From Mangifera indica (lineage: Eukaryota; Streptophyta; Magnoliopsida; Sapindales; Anacardiaceae), in contig NC_058155.1 in the NCBI RefSeq assembly GCF_011075055.1, positions 372,001 to 436,000 of the forward strand: DNA of 64,000 nucleotides. The letters are read 5' to 3'. Position 1 is the stretch's first letter. Each line of letters opens with the position of its first letter. Positions 34,053 to 44,859 of this stretch are shown here, one piece after another. Made by a program: the position numbers and the translations under genes. The notes under the pieces were generated by a model. It did no database searches, was not told where the DNA came from, and saw only the letters and a list, made by a program, of their open reading frames with translations.

Positions 34053-35530
34053 TGTTAGAGTTGGTGCCCTAGAACAGATTGTATCAATGAATACTCTATT
34101 ATAGGTCATATTTGCAATTTACTGTGATATTCTTTATCTAAAGCATATCAATATATGCTCCGACAAATGTCTTTAATAATGGTTGAACTATGACAAGGGA
34201 ATTAATGCTCGACATTTGATCATGAGAACCCTATGTGCACATTAGGTGGTTATTCTTAAAATATCTGTAACTATGATATTACCATGACCAAGGACAAGGG
34301 TAATAATGATAGAGTTATTATAATGTTGAATAATCTCATCGAAAGATAATGATAGTTCTCACATGTCAAAGTTGTTTGTTAACAACTTGGTGTAACACAT
34401 ATGTGGAATGTTGTAAATGTGTTCAACAGATTAACTTAGTAAAAGGATTTCATATGGAGGTTGCTCCAATATCTATGGAATATATTCTCTTAGTGAATAA
34501 AGGTAGATATGATCTTTAGACTTGAGGTCATCAAATCGTTTTATATAAAGATCGGTATGGTTTGACACTAACCTGATGTACTCTAGTTAGAGGATTGTTA
34601 GAAAAGTTATAATTGACCATATTGAGATATATATGAAAACAATGATGGATTAATAGATGATTCATCACTCCTAAGAACAGGAGCTGATATCTTAATTAGG
34701 GTCTTCTAACAGATGACAACGACTAAGTAAATCTACGCCCATAGTGGGATTGAGTTGATACTTGATTCAATTTTTTTTAGTCGTTGACAAAAATCAGTCT
34801 ATTTAACTCAAGAATCCTTGGGAGAGACATTTCATCAATACCTCAGTCTTAAAGAAATATAGTATGAAAAAATGATTGAATTGTATAAGCAACCATATCA
34901 TAGATAGGATAAGAAGTTATATTTTGATAATCCATTAATTGGGTGGCCATGATGTCTTGCTAGAGGCTGCTCTTGGTCTTTGTTTGGACAGATGTTAGGT
35001 TAGGAGCCCCAACAAGAATCTGATCATTAACGATTTAGGATTTTTTGAGATGAATTCCAATAAGATTTGATCTGAATTATGGCTTAAGAGTTTTAAGTCT
35101 TGGAAAGGTTTTTAGACCTGAAAGTATATTTTATGATACTTAGATATTAAAGTGAAATAATTCTGAGTGGTTAGGATTATATGTGAGAAAGCATAGGGTT
35201 GGATTGAATTTATCTAGTTGTATAAATTTAAGGCTGGTGCATTATTCTATGTGGGCTACTAAGTTTAAATAAAAATAAAATAATTTATAAATTCTATAAT
35301 GATATATACATTATGGTCCCATCCAATTGCATATAATATGCATGCACAAATATAACATGGAATATGAAAAGATAGAGTTTGTATAAAACACAAACTTCTC
35401 ATATAATTATCTAAACCCATATGGGTGGGGCCCTATAAGTATATATATATATATACTTTCTCATGATTTTTATGCTAAAAAAACAAAAAAGAGAAAAGAT
35501 ATGGTGGTACATGCCACACATATTTTTCTT
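34053..35530 (+). repeat. Copia LTR, family copy A
   Basis: It begins TGTTAGAGTTGGTGCCCTAG right after the purine-rich CAAGTGAGAGAT, as at the junction of pol and 3' LTR in many plant copia elements. Diverged relatives lie in the same orientation at about 52990-54190 and 61950-63300. Shared landmarks are GGTATGGTTTGACA (34555, 53231 and, slightly changed, 62179), GGATTAATAGA and CATGATGTCTTGCTAGAGG-like words. The right end is uncertain. A TA dinucleotide run lies near 35441-35455. Confidence 0.5.
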
Positions 35531-35540
35531 CTCACGGGAG

Positions 35541-35670
35541 TAGACTTGGCCACGGTTCATGAACTGCTAGTTTCGGTTCGAAAATGCTGGTTCATGGTTC
35601 GAAAACATAAGGACCCTGAATCGAAACCGTAATAGGACGGTTTGAAACTGACGGTTCCGGTTCATGGCCC
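35541..35670. mobile_element. Fragment of an hAT-like DNA element end
   Basis: The text TAGACTTGGCCACGGTTCAT followed by repeated CGGTTC / GGTTCATGG words resembles the terminal region of plant hAT elements (GGNCACGG...CGGTTCGG). It is cut at 35671 by the Reina-like LTR. No opposite end was found. Confidence 0.35.
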
Positions 35671-36142
35671 TGGTTTATCATTTTCTTTATTATTTCCTTA
35701 GTTATTAAACCATTTTATTTATCTGTTGTAACCCACGTGCATGGAGATGAAGTCATGATAACAGGTTGTGCTTAGAAGTAGGAGTTAGTTGGACAGGTTG
35801 TGCTTAACAGGAGTTAGTAGGAGTGTTTAGAAACAGGAGTTAGTGGGAGTTTAATAATAAAAACGTGTGGAGAATCTTAAGGGAATTAGTTAACTAGTAG
35901 GTTATTTATTTGTATTGTGTCAATGTAATTGGGATATGAAATTTATGAAATTAAGCTTTGGCTTTGGGAGGTTTGTTTACCCTCGAAGTAAACATTTGTT
36001 TATTTATTCTCTTTTCATCTATTGTCAAGATAGGTAGAAGAGGTAAAATCAAGGGAAGCAGAGAATTGAGAGCTTTGTGTGAGCAGAATATTTTGAACCC
36101 AGGCTCTTCAATACTTGTTACGCGTTCCGCCCAGCAAAAATA
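35671..36142 (+). repeat. 5' LTR of the Reina-like element
   Basis: About 472 bp matching the 3' LTR at 40070-40547 with roughly ten differences seen by eye (about 2%), so insertion was fairly recent. The first ten or so bases differ from the 3' copy (TGATATGTAT there), so the left end is damaged and no target duplication could be confirmed. Confidence 0.85.
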
Positions 36143-36150
36143 TTAGAAAT

Positions 36151-36163
36151 TGGTATCAGAGCC
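36151..36163 (+). other. Primer-binding site, tRNA-iMet
   Basis: TGGTATCAGAGCC, a perfect plant iMet primer site, lies eight bases after the 5' LTR. Confidence 0.9.
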
Positions 36164-36175
36164 ATCATCATGTCT

Positions 36176-36420
36176 CTCAGTCGCAATCGTGCGGCACGGG
36201 TGGTGATGCCGGCATTGCAGTATTCGTCCGGGGCTAGCAGGGAGCTAGCGCACAGCCAGCCCACGTGGGCGCTGGGGCTGCGGAGCGTAGTGGTATGTTA
36301 CGATCCTAAATGCAAGCTATGGGACTTGGATCCCACATTGGAAAGTATGGGCAACTAATGTGGGGTTTATATGGCCTTGGGCTCTCCTATCTCAATAGCT
36401 AGCTTCTTCATTACAATCTT
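36176..36420 (+). other. Foreign-looking segment in place of the gag N-terminus
   Basis: Between the primer site and the gag C-terminus there are only about 250 bp, where a gag N-terminal half is expected. The first part (36176-36300) is strikingly GC-rich with a perfect palindrome CCCACGTGGG (36260-36269). The second has ATCCCACATTG (36330-36340) and TTTATATGG (36366-36374). These look like the plant snRNA upstream element (RTCCCACATCG) and a TATA box 25 bp apart. Similar modules also occur in some plant LTRs, so an LTR fragment is the likeliest source. Confidence 0.45.
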
Positions 36421-36423
36421 GCT

Positions 36424-39400
36424 CGTTCCAAGAAAACAGCCGCAACAAGTGCAGAACCAAAAAAGACCTTAACTACAACGGCTAGCAATCCTGAAAGACC
36501 TATCAAGCGGTTATCTCCAACTGAATTTAGCGAACGAAGAGCTAAAGGTCTATGCTTCAATTGTAATGAAAAATTTGGACCAGGACACAAGTGCAAGAAG
36601 TTATTCTTCCTTGAAGCAAATTGCTCAGATGATGAAGACGAGCAAGATTGTAATGAAGAAGTGATGGCAACGGAGGTTGAAGTACCTGAAATATCCATTC
36701 ACGCAATCTCGGGAGCACGAAGCCCACAAACCATGCAAGTACAAAGCTTGATGGGTGAAAAACGGGTAACATCCTTGGTCTTGATAGATTCGGGTAGCAC
36801 TCACAATTTTTTAAATAATGAAATTGCCAAGAAAATGGAAATAGCTCCTAATGGTATAGGAAGGTTTGAAGTTGCTGTAGCAAATGGGGATAAGTTAACA
36901 AGTGGGGGTCTTTGCAAAGGAGTATATATGGTGATCCAAAAAGTTCCTATCAAAGTTGATTTCTACCTGTTGCCACTAGAAGGATATGATGCAGTTTTAG
37001 GAGCTCAATGGTTGAGCACATTGGGCCCAATTTTATGGGACTTTTCAAAGCTAAGCATGACATTCACAGTAGATAACAAGAAGGTGGAACTGCAAGGTTT
37101 GAAAGCACCTGAACACAAGATTATTAATGAGGTGCAATTTAACAAGGAGCTAAAAAAAAGCAAAGTGGGTCATTTGATGCAGATTTATTCTCTGGACATG
37201 TGTAACCAACAGGGCACAATGTCTTCTGAAATTCCTGAAGATGATATAAAAAAATTTAATCAGTTGGTGCAGGCTTACACATACATTTTTCATGCACCCC
37301 AAGGTCTACCTCCTCAACGATCTCATGATCACCGCATTCCGCTTACAGAAGGCAGCAAACCAGTTTCAACCCGACCCTACCGTTATCCACACTATCAAAA
37401 AACAGAGATTGAAAAAATGGTTGCTGAGCTTCTAAAATCAGGCGTCATTCGACGAAGCCATAACCCTTATTCATCACCAGTTCTGCTAGTTAAAAAGCAT
37501 GATCAATCATGGCGCATGTGTGTTGATTATAGGGCTCTGAACCAGTTAACCGTGAAAGACAAATTCCCAATACCCATGATCGATGAGTTGTTGGATGAAC
37601 TACATGGTGCAACCCTCTTCACCAAGCTTGATTTGAGGTCCGGATATCACCAGATTTGAATGAATCTTGATGATATTGAGAAAACAGCCTTTCGCACTCA
37701 CCAAGGACACTATGAATTTCTGGTAATGCCTTTTGGTTTGACAAATGCTCCTTCCACTTTTCAATCCTTAATGAATTCAATTTTTCGAAATTACCTACGT
37801 AAGTTCATTTTGGTGTTCTTCAATGATATTCTAGTGTATAGTAAAAATCTAGAAGAACATTTGAAACATATTGATGTTGTGTTTTCTATTCTAAGGACAC
37901 ACAAATTATATGTCAAAAAAGAAAAGTGCAGTTTTTGCAAGGAGGAGGTAAAGTATTTGGGGCATGTCATCAGCAACAAAGGTGTAGCAGTGGACTCTGA
38001 AAAAATATCAACAATGCTCGAGTGGCCAAAACCCAAGACAATCAAGACTTTAAGAGGTTTTTTAGGATTGACCGGTTATTATCGCAAGTTCATACAACAT
38101 TATAGGAACATTGCAGCACCGCTAACGAGTATGTTAAAAAAGGGAAACTTTAGGTGGGAACCCAAAGCAGAGGAGGCATTTGAGGAACTCAAGAAGGCCA
38201 TGACTCAAGCACCAGTTTTAACCTTACCAGATTTTTCAAGGCAATTTATAGTGGAATGTGATGCTTCAGGGTCAGGGATTGAAGCAGTGTTAATGCAAGG
38301 AAAAAGGCCAATTGCTTTCTTTAGTCAAGCATTACAGGGAAAAAATTTATTTTTATCAACTTATGAAAAAGAAATGTTGGCTTTGGTACTTGCAGTGCAA
38401 CGTTGGAGACATTATTTGCTGGGCCAAAAATTTGTTGTCAAGTCAGATCAACGAAGCCTAAAGTATTTATGGGAGCAAAAAATTACCACTTCAACTCAAC
38501 AAAAATGGCTAGTTCAGCTAATGGGTTATGACTTTGTGATTGAATACAAAACTGGGAAAGAAAATGTGGTAGCAGATGCTTTGTCTAGAAGAGAAGAACC
38601 AGGAGAGCTATTAGCCTTATCAACACCACTTCCACGATGGTTAGTTACCATCTAAGAAGAAGTTGCTGCCAACAGTAAGTTACAAAAGATAGTGCAGAAT
38701 ATTCAACATGGTGAAGCTGTGGGACCTTGGAATTATAAGGAAAGTGTGATCTTTTTCAAGAATAGAATTTTCTTATTAAAAAACTCTCCTTTGATCCCTA
38801 CTATTCTGGAAGAGTTTCACTCTAGCACACATGAAGGCTATCATAAAACTCTCCATCGAATCAAGTCAGTTTTTTATTGGAGCAAAATGAGTGCAGATGT
38901 TAAGACACAAATTCGTCAATGTGAGACTTGTCAGCGACAAAAATGGGAGAACACTTCGCCATCAGGACTGCTGCAACCACTTCCAATTCTATCTCAAACT
39001 TGGACGGATATCTCCATGGACTTCATTAATGGATTGCCTAACTCTAAAGGTAAGACTGTAATTTTTGTGGTGGTGGATCGTTTATCTAAATTTGCCCATT
39101 TCATTCCTATCTCACATCCATATACGGCAACCTCGGTGGCACAAATATTCTTTGATAATATATTCAAATTATATGGAATGCCTAAATCCATTGTTTGTGA
39201 TCGAGATCCAGTTTTTACTAGTTCTTTTTGGAAAGAATTATTTCGTCTACAAGGAGCCAAATTCAATTTCTCATCTGCTTATCACCCCCAAACGGATGGG
39301 CAATCAGAGGTGGTGAACCGAACTATCAAAATGTATCTTCGTTGTTTCACCGGTGACAAGCCAAAGGAGTGGGCTCGTTGGATTTCTTGGGCAGCCTACT

Positions 39401-40059
39401 GTTATAATACTAGTGTTCATAGTGCCATTAAAATGTCGCCGTTCGAAGCTGTCTATGGTCATGCTCCACCAACTCTCTTATCATATGTGCCAGGAACTGC
39501 CCAAGTTGAATCTGTAGAGCAAGAATTGAAAAGATGGGATCACATTTTGAAGAAATTAACTGACCATTTGCAAGCTGCCCAAGTAAGGATGAAAAAATAC
39601 CATGATGCCCACCAAACTGAAAGAATTTTTGAGGTGGGAGATTATGTTTATGTGCGCCTCCAGCCATATCGACAAATTTCAGTATCACTTCGAAGAAATC
39701 TCAAGTTAGCTCCACGATTTTACGGTCTATTCGAAATAGTGCAGAGGATTGGTAATGTGGCTTACAAGCTTAAACTTCCCACGGAATCGAGAATTCATCC
39801 TATTTTTCATGTGTCATGCCTCAAGAAAATGGTAGGAAAGAAGGTTGATGTTCAGGACATACTACCAGTAATTTTAGAAGAAGAGGATGTGCTCGCATCA
39901 ATACCACAAGCAGTGCTCGATCACCGACTGAGACGACAAAGAAAAGAGGTTCTGGTGCACTGGAAGGGATTATCTCCAACTGATGCCACATGGGAAGACT
40001 TAGAGGATCTTAAAAGTCGATACCCAATAGCCACCCTTGAGGACAAGGGTGAAATTTAG
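36424..40059 (+). pseudogene. Reina-like chromovirus gag-pol, one frame with two stops
   Basis: One continuous frame is broken only by TGA at 37657-37659 and TAA at 38653-38655. Domains in order: gag zinc knuckle CFNCNEKFGPGHKC (about 36560); protease with LIDSGSTHNF (36781); reverse transcriptase from KPVSTRPYRYP to LRSGYHQI and on to MPFGLTNAPSTFQ; RNase H (VECDASGSGIEAVLMQG, ADALSRREE). Then integrase (HEGYHKTLHRIK, CETCQRQK, MDFINGLPNSKGK, VCDRDPVFTSSFW, AYHPQTDGQSE) and a C-terminal chromodomain-like block (VLVHWKGLSPTDATWEDLED). The LQPYRQ...LKLAPRFYG text and short total length fit the Reina clade. The catalytic YxDD block reads FFNDI, with Asn for the first Asp. Both stops and this change are C-to-T or G-to-A. 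The gag N-terminus is missing. Confidence 0.9.
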
Positions 40060-40069
40060 GGGGAAGGAA
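40060..40069 (+). other. Polypurine tract of the Reina-like element
   Basis: GGGGGAAGGAA, directly after the pol stop and next to the 3' LTR start. Confidence 0.8.
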
Positions 40070-40547
40070 TGATATGTATTTATCGTTTTCTTTATTATTT
40101 CCTTAGTTATTAAACCATTTCATTTATCTGTTGTAACCCACGTGCATGGAGATGAAGTCATGATAACAGGTTGTGCTTAGAAGTAGGAGTTAGTTGGACA
40201 GGTTGTGCTTAGCAGGAGTTAGTGGAAGTGTTTAGAAGCAGGAGTTAGTGGGAGTTTAATAATAAAAACGTGTGGAGAATCTTAAGGGAATTAGTTAACT
40301 AGTAGGTTATTTATTTGTATTGTGTCAATGTAATTGGGATATGAAATTTATGAAATTAAGCTTTGGCTTTGGGAGGTTTGTTTACCCTCGAAGTAAACAT
40401 TTGTTTATTTATTCTCTTTTCATCTATTGTCAAGATAGGTAGCAGAGGTAAAATCAAGGGAAGCAGAGAATTGAGAGCTTTGTGTGAGCAGAATATTCTG
40501 AACCCAGGCTCTTCAATACTTGTTACGCGTTCCGCCCAGCAAAAACA
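40070..40547 (+). repeat. 3' LTR of the Reina-like element
   Basis: 478 bp from TGATATGTAT to CAGCAAAAACA (TG...CA). It is followed directly by copia reverse-transcriptase sequence, so the element lies in or next to an older copia copy. Confidence 0.88.
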
Positions 40548-40616
40548 TAACACTATGTTTACAAATGGGTTAAGGATCATGCCATTACATTTCGCATATT
40601 GTATGTAGATGACATA
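40548..40616 (+). pseudogene. Copia reverse transcriptase, left piece (split by Athila)
   Basis: Reads HYVYKWVKDHAITFRILYVD then DI, the sequence leading into the catalytic YVDD of Ty1/copia reverse transcriptase. The frame continues at 50663 after the Athila element and one copy of the 5-bp target duplication are removed. Confidence 0.85.
40612..40616. repeat. 5-bp target-site duplication, left of Athila
   Basis: ACATA, repeated at 50663-50667. Confidence 0.8.
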
Positions 40617-42050
40617 TGATAAGACTGCATAATGCTATATTTTTACTCCTTAATACTTACTCTTTTATGTTTATTTTATGCCCAATTATACTTATTAAGT
40701 TTACATTTTGATTTAGGTAGCATTTGGAGGCATTTGAAAAAAAAAAGGGAATTAATTTCACAATTTCTGGACAGTCTTGACGTGTCTCCGTATTTTGGGC
40801 ATAAATTTCTCATCTGAGCTCCAAATGAGACGATTCAAGATGATGTGGAAAGCCAAGAAAGAGTTCTACAACTTTCATGTTTTAGACTTTGTCTAGAACT
40901 GATCGAATCAGGGTCGAAATCGGGCGTGACTTTGCTGCACCTGCACTGGAACGTTTCCTGCTCTGTGATTTTAGTGGCAGATCAGATCCATGATATTTTT
41001 TTAGAAGTCTCCAGGTTGTGGACGACTTTCACAGCTGTTATATTGTTCTTTTCTATTTAAATCAGGACTTTTATTTTATTTTTAATATTTCTCATAATTA
41101 GTGAGAATATCCTATTATTAGAGGACTCCAATTACCTTTAGGAGAGCTTGGAGAGGGCTGAAAATCTGCATATTAAAAAGAAAAACGTGAAGAGACAGAG
41201 AGGAATGGAACAACAGCTATTTTTTTTCTTTCTCTTCTCTTCTCTGTGTGCTCTTCCATGGCCCTGCGTGGCTGATTTATTTGGCTTGGTCAAAGGAAAT
41301 TGAAACCTTAGAATTCATAAATTGTGAGATCCAATTAGTTTTATTGTTCAATTTATGCTTTGAGTATCGATTGTTCTTTTGTGTTTGATTTATTTTAATG
41401 GTTATTTTGTTTGATTGCTATGAGGCCCACTAGTTAATTATTCATTATAACCTACTGCTAGATTAGATATCAAATCCGTAATTGTTTGATCTTTCTAATC
41501 TATGAAACAACTAAGGGTTAATGATTTGCTACGTTAGCGATTATTAAATCCTAAGAAGAACGTTATACTAAATTAAATACAATCGCTTGTGCTTGTGTTG
41601 TTTAGCTTCATTGATCTCTCTAATTTTTAATGCTGTTCTCAAATTAAATCTATAGTGCTTGACTTAGGTTGTTTGATAGTTAGGGTGACTTAGATCCCTT
41701 ATTTCTAATTAACTACGATTAAGTAGAGATGGGAAAGTAATTCCAATGGTGAATTTTTAAAGTATGAATAAATCTATTTGTACATCAATGATTAGATGTT
41801 GAGGTTTTGATGGTGGATGTTGACTTGGACCAAGACGTGTTTTCTCATTAATTTTGATAATTAATTTAATTTGCTTCTTAACTGCTTCTTTACTTTTATT
41901 TCGTTATAAACAAACCCCCTCTTTAATCTTATTCACGTTAGCATAGAAATTAGATTAGACACTCTTCGTGAGACGATCCTTTACTTGCACTATCACATTA
42001 TATTTTTAAAGGTATAGGTTTTAATTTTGGTTGCTTACGACAGCACACCA
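40617..42050 (+). repeat. Athila 5' LTR
   Basis: 1,434 bp from TGATAAGACT to GACAGCACACCA. It aligns over its whole length with 49230-50662. Confidence 0.9.
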
Positions 42051-42056
42051 AATTTT

Positions 42057-42074
42057 TGGCGCCGTTGTTGGGGA
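42057..42074 (+). other. Primer-binding site, tRNA-Asp type
   Basis: TGGCGCCGTTGTTGGGGA, six bases past the 5' LTR. It matches the TGGCGCCGTTGCCGGGGA site typical of Athila elements, with two C-to-T changes. Confidence 0.9.
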
Positions 42075-42258
42075 GTGATTCTAGTTAATTTTTTTGTCTT
42101 TCGTGATCTTTTATTATTATTATTATTATTTTTTGCAATTCAATAAAATAATAATAATAAAAAAATTGCTAGTTTCAATTTCGACATAGAATTTTTTTTG
42201 TTTTCATTATTTTATTTTTTTCTGATTTTTTTTGTGTGGTTTATTAGGATTTCTTTGA

Positions 42259-43842
42259 TTGTGTATGGTTGTAACTCGATCTTCTAATAAAGGTAACTTA
42301 GAGTTTGATCTAGAAATAGAGAGGATTGTGCGTCGATTAAGGAGGGAAGCACGGAAAAATTCTGAAGAGAACAACCTAACTCTATTTGCTAGCAATTCAG
42401 AAGAGAAACTCATGGCCAAAACGTTGAAAGAGCTTGTTGCCCCTAACTTAAACCAACAACCCCTATGCATTCAATTTCCTACATTAGATGCTACTACTAC
42501 TTTTGAATTAAAATCATGACTAATTCACTTGTGCCCACTTTCCATGGTCTTGCAGGTGAGGATCCTTATAAGCATTTAAAAGAGTGTCATGTAGTGTGCA
42601 CGAGTATGAAACCCATAGGGGTGACGGAAGAGCAAATTAAATTGAGAGCCTTTCCATTCTCTTTAAAAGACACAACTAAGGATTAGCTCTACTATTTGCC
42701 ATCTAGAAGTATTACCACATGGGACGAGTTGCAAAAATTGTTTTTAGAGAAATATTTTCCGCTTCAAGGGCAACTAACATTCAAAAAAAAATTTGTGGTG
42801 TGAGGCAATACATTAGGGAATCCTTGTATGAGTATTGGGAACGTTTCAAGAAACTGTGTGCTAATTGTTCTCATCACCAAATTAGTGAGCAGCTCTTAGT
42901 TTAACATTTCTATGAAGGCGTTTGTCCCACTGAAATGAGCATGATTAACGCTACAAGTGGAGGAGCTTTGGTGGATAAAACTACTAAAGACGTAAGAAAT
43001 TTGATTGCAAACATGGCTGCTAACTCTCAACAATTCGGCACTAGGTTTGATCCACCTTCTAAACATGTTAATGAGGTAAATATTTCTTCCTTTGAACAAC
43101 AAGTTGCTAGTCTAACCTCTATTGTTTGTCAAATGGCTAGGTAACATGCAAACGGTGAAAGCTTGTGGAATTTGTTTAGTAGCAGAACATCTAACTAATA
43201 CGTGCCCAACCCTTCAAGAAGAGCCTATAGAACAAATGAATGCGGCAGGTGGATTTCCTGGACAACCATAAAGGAAGTACGATCCTTATTCAAGCACATA
43301 TAACCCAGGATGGAGGGATTATCCCAATTTTAGCTATGGAAACTCACAAGTAAATCAACAATATAAGCAATCATATCCTCCGAGACAACCACCACCCCAA
43401 GCCTCTAATTTTGGTATGTCTTTAGAAGATATTGTTAAGTCTCTTGCTACTAACACTATGCAATTTCAACAGGAGACAAAACAATTTCAACAAGAGGCAA
43501 GAACCAGTATTCAAAGTTTAGAGAACCAGATGGGTCAGATGGCAATTGTAATTAGTCGATTAGAGGCACAAAGTTTGGGAAAGTTACCCTCTCAAACAAT
43601 TGTAAATCTAAGAGAAAATGCAAGTGCAATTATTCTGAGAAATGGTAAAGAGGTTAAGATTCCAATAAAAACCACCCTTACACCTTCGGACCAAGAAAAG
43701 GAGAAAAATGTCACTTTAGATAGTTTTATTCTTGTCGACAAAAGGGATGTTCCTGATAGCAACAACGTACCTAAATGTAAGTTTCCTCTTCTTTCTGATT
43801 ATAAACTGATACCTCTTTTTCCTCAAACTTTAGTAGAATCTT
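42259..43842 (+). pseudogene. Athila gag relic
   Basis: Starts MVVTRSSNKGNLEFDLEIER. The hallmark Athila blocks follow: LVAPNLNQQPLCIQFPTLDA, the HGLAGEDPYKHLKE-like block near 42550, SLYEYWERFKKLC, SGGALVDKT and NLIANMAANSQQFGTRFDPP. A coiled-coil-like Gln-rich segment (SLEDIVKSLATNTMQFQQET, 43416 on) ends the gag. Stops (about 42517, 42684, 42902 and 43142) mostly sit where the family has Gly, Trp or Gln, which fits single transitions except the first. The protein would be the capsid. Confidence 0.85.
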
Positions 43843-44069
43843 GAAAAGATGAGCAAAATAGAGAATTATATAAGACTTTTCGTAAATGTGAGGTAAATAT
43901 TCCACTTTTAGATGCTATTAAACAAGTACCTCGTTATACTAAATTTTTGAAAAAATTATGTACAATTAAGAGAAAACAAAAACTCAAAGGATGTGAAAAG
44001 GTAAGAATAGGGGAGAATGTCTCTACAGTTATTTAGAGAAAGCTTCCTGTAAAGTGCAGGGATCTATGT

Positions 44070-44546
44070 ATGTTCACTATTCTTTGTATGATAGGGAACA
44101 CTAGATTTGAGAAGGCCATGTTAGATTTAGAAGCATCTATCAATGTTATGCCATACTCTATATATTTTTCTTTAAAACTTGGACCTTTGAATAAAACTGG
44201 TGTTGTGATTCAATTAGCTGATAGATCAAATGCCTATCCTAAGGGTGTTGTTAAGGATGTGCTTATGCAAATTAATAATTTGGTTTTTTCTACTGATTTC
44301 TATGTGTTTGATATGGAGAATAATGATCAAACAACTCTTATTTTGTTAGGAAGACCATTCTTAAAAACATCTATGACTAAAATAAATGTCCATAGTGGCA
44401 CCCTTACCATGGAATTTGATGGTGAAATTGTGAAATTTAATATTTATGATGCTATGAAATACCTTGCTAATGATAATCCTATTTATTCTATTGATGTTAT
44501 TGATTCTTTAGCACAGAAGATTTTTGAATTGGAAAGGATTAATTAG
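44070..44546 (+). pseudogene. Athila protease relic
   Basis: Reads ALCDLGASINLMP-like text as MLDLEASINVMPYSIYFSLK. The usual Gly after Asp-Leu is Glu (a G-to-A change), damaging the aspartic-protease active site. TLILLGRPFLKTSMTKINVH and LTMEFDGEIVKFNIYDAMKY follow, both typical of Athila. This 158-residue frame is open, but it is cut off from gag and reverse transcriptase by stops. Confidence 0.8.
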
Positions 44547-44859
44547 ATGTTGCCCTTACTAAACATCTTGAGAAAGAGAATGAGGAGTTGGCTTTAAGTA
44601 TTGATTTGTAGGAAACAGTAGCAGCATTGAATGAATCCTCAGAGTTACGGTAGCAAGGTAATGTTCATTATATCGCGTTACTAGTCTCTAACATAAAACC
44701 TTTACCTTCTGTTTTGTAGGCTCCCATTCCAAAATTAAAGCCTTTACCTAGTCACCTTAAGTACGTGTTCCTTAGAGATGGAGGAACGTTCCCTATCATC
44801 ATCTCAAACAAACTCACTACGATGTAAGAAGAAAAACTTATATAGGTTTTTAAGGAGCA

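Larger units (their letters stand above)
35671..40547 (+). mobile_element. Reina-like Ty3/gypsy chromovirus, nearly complete
   Basis: 4.9 kb from LTR to LTR with primer site, polypurine tract and gag-pol remains in the same orientation. It is the youngest-looking retrotransposon in the window by LTR similarity and by having only two in-frame stops. Confidence 0.88.

Noticed and set aside
35958..36146. A 62-residue ORF repeated at 40363-40608
   Set aside because: Both copies lie inside the two LTRs of the Reina-like element. The duplication is the LTR itself, not a duplicated gene.
39065..39688. ORFs in other frames over the Reina-like integrase
   Set aside because: Shadows of the integrase frame, which carries all conserved motifs.
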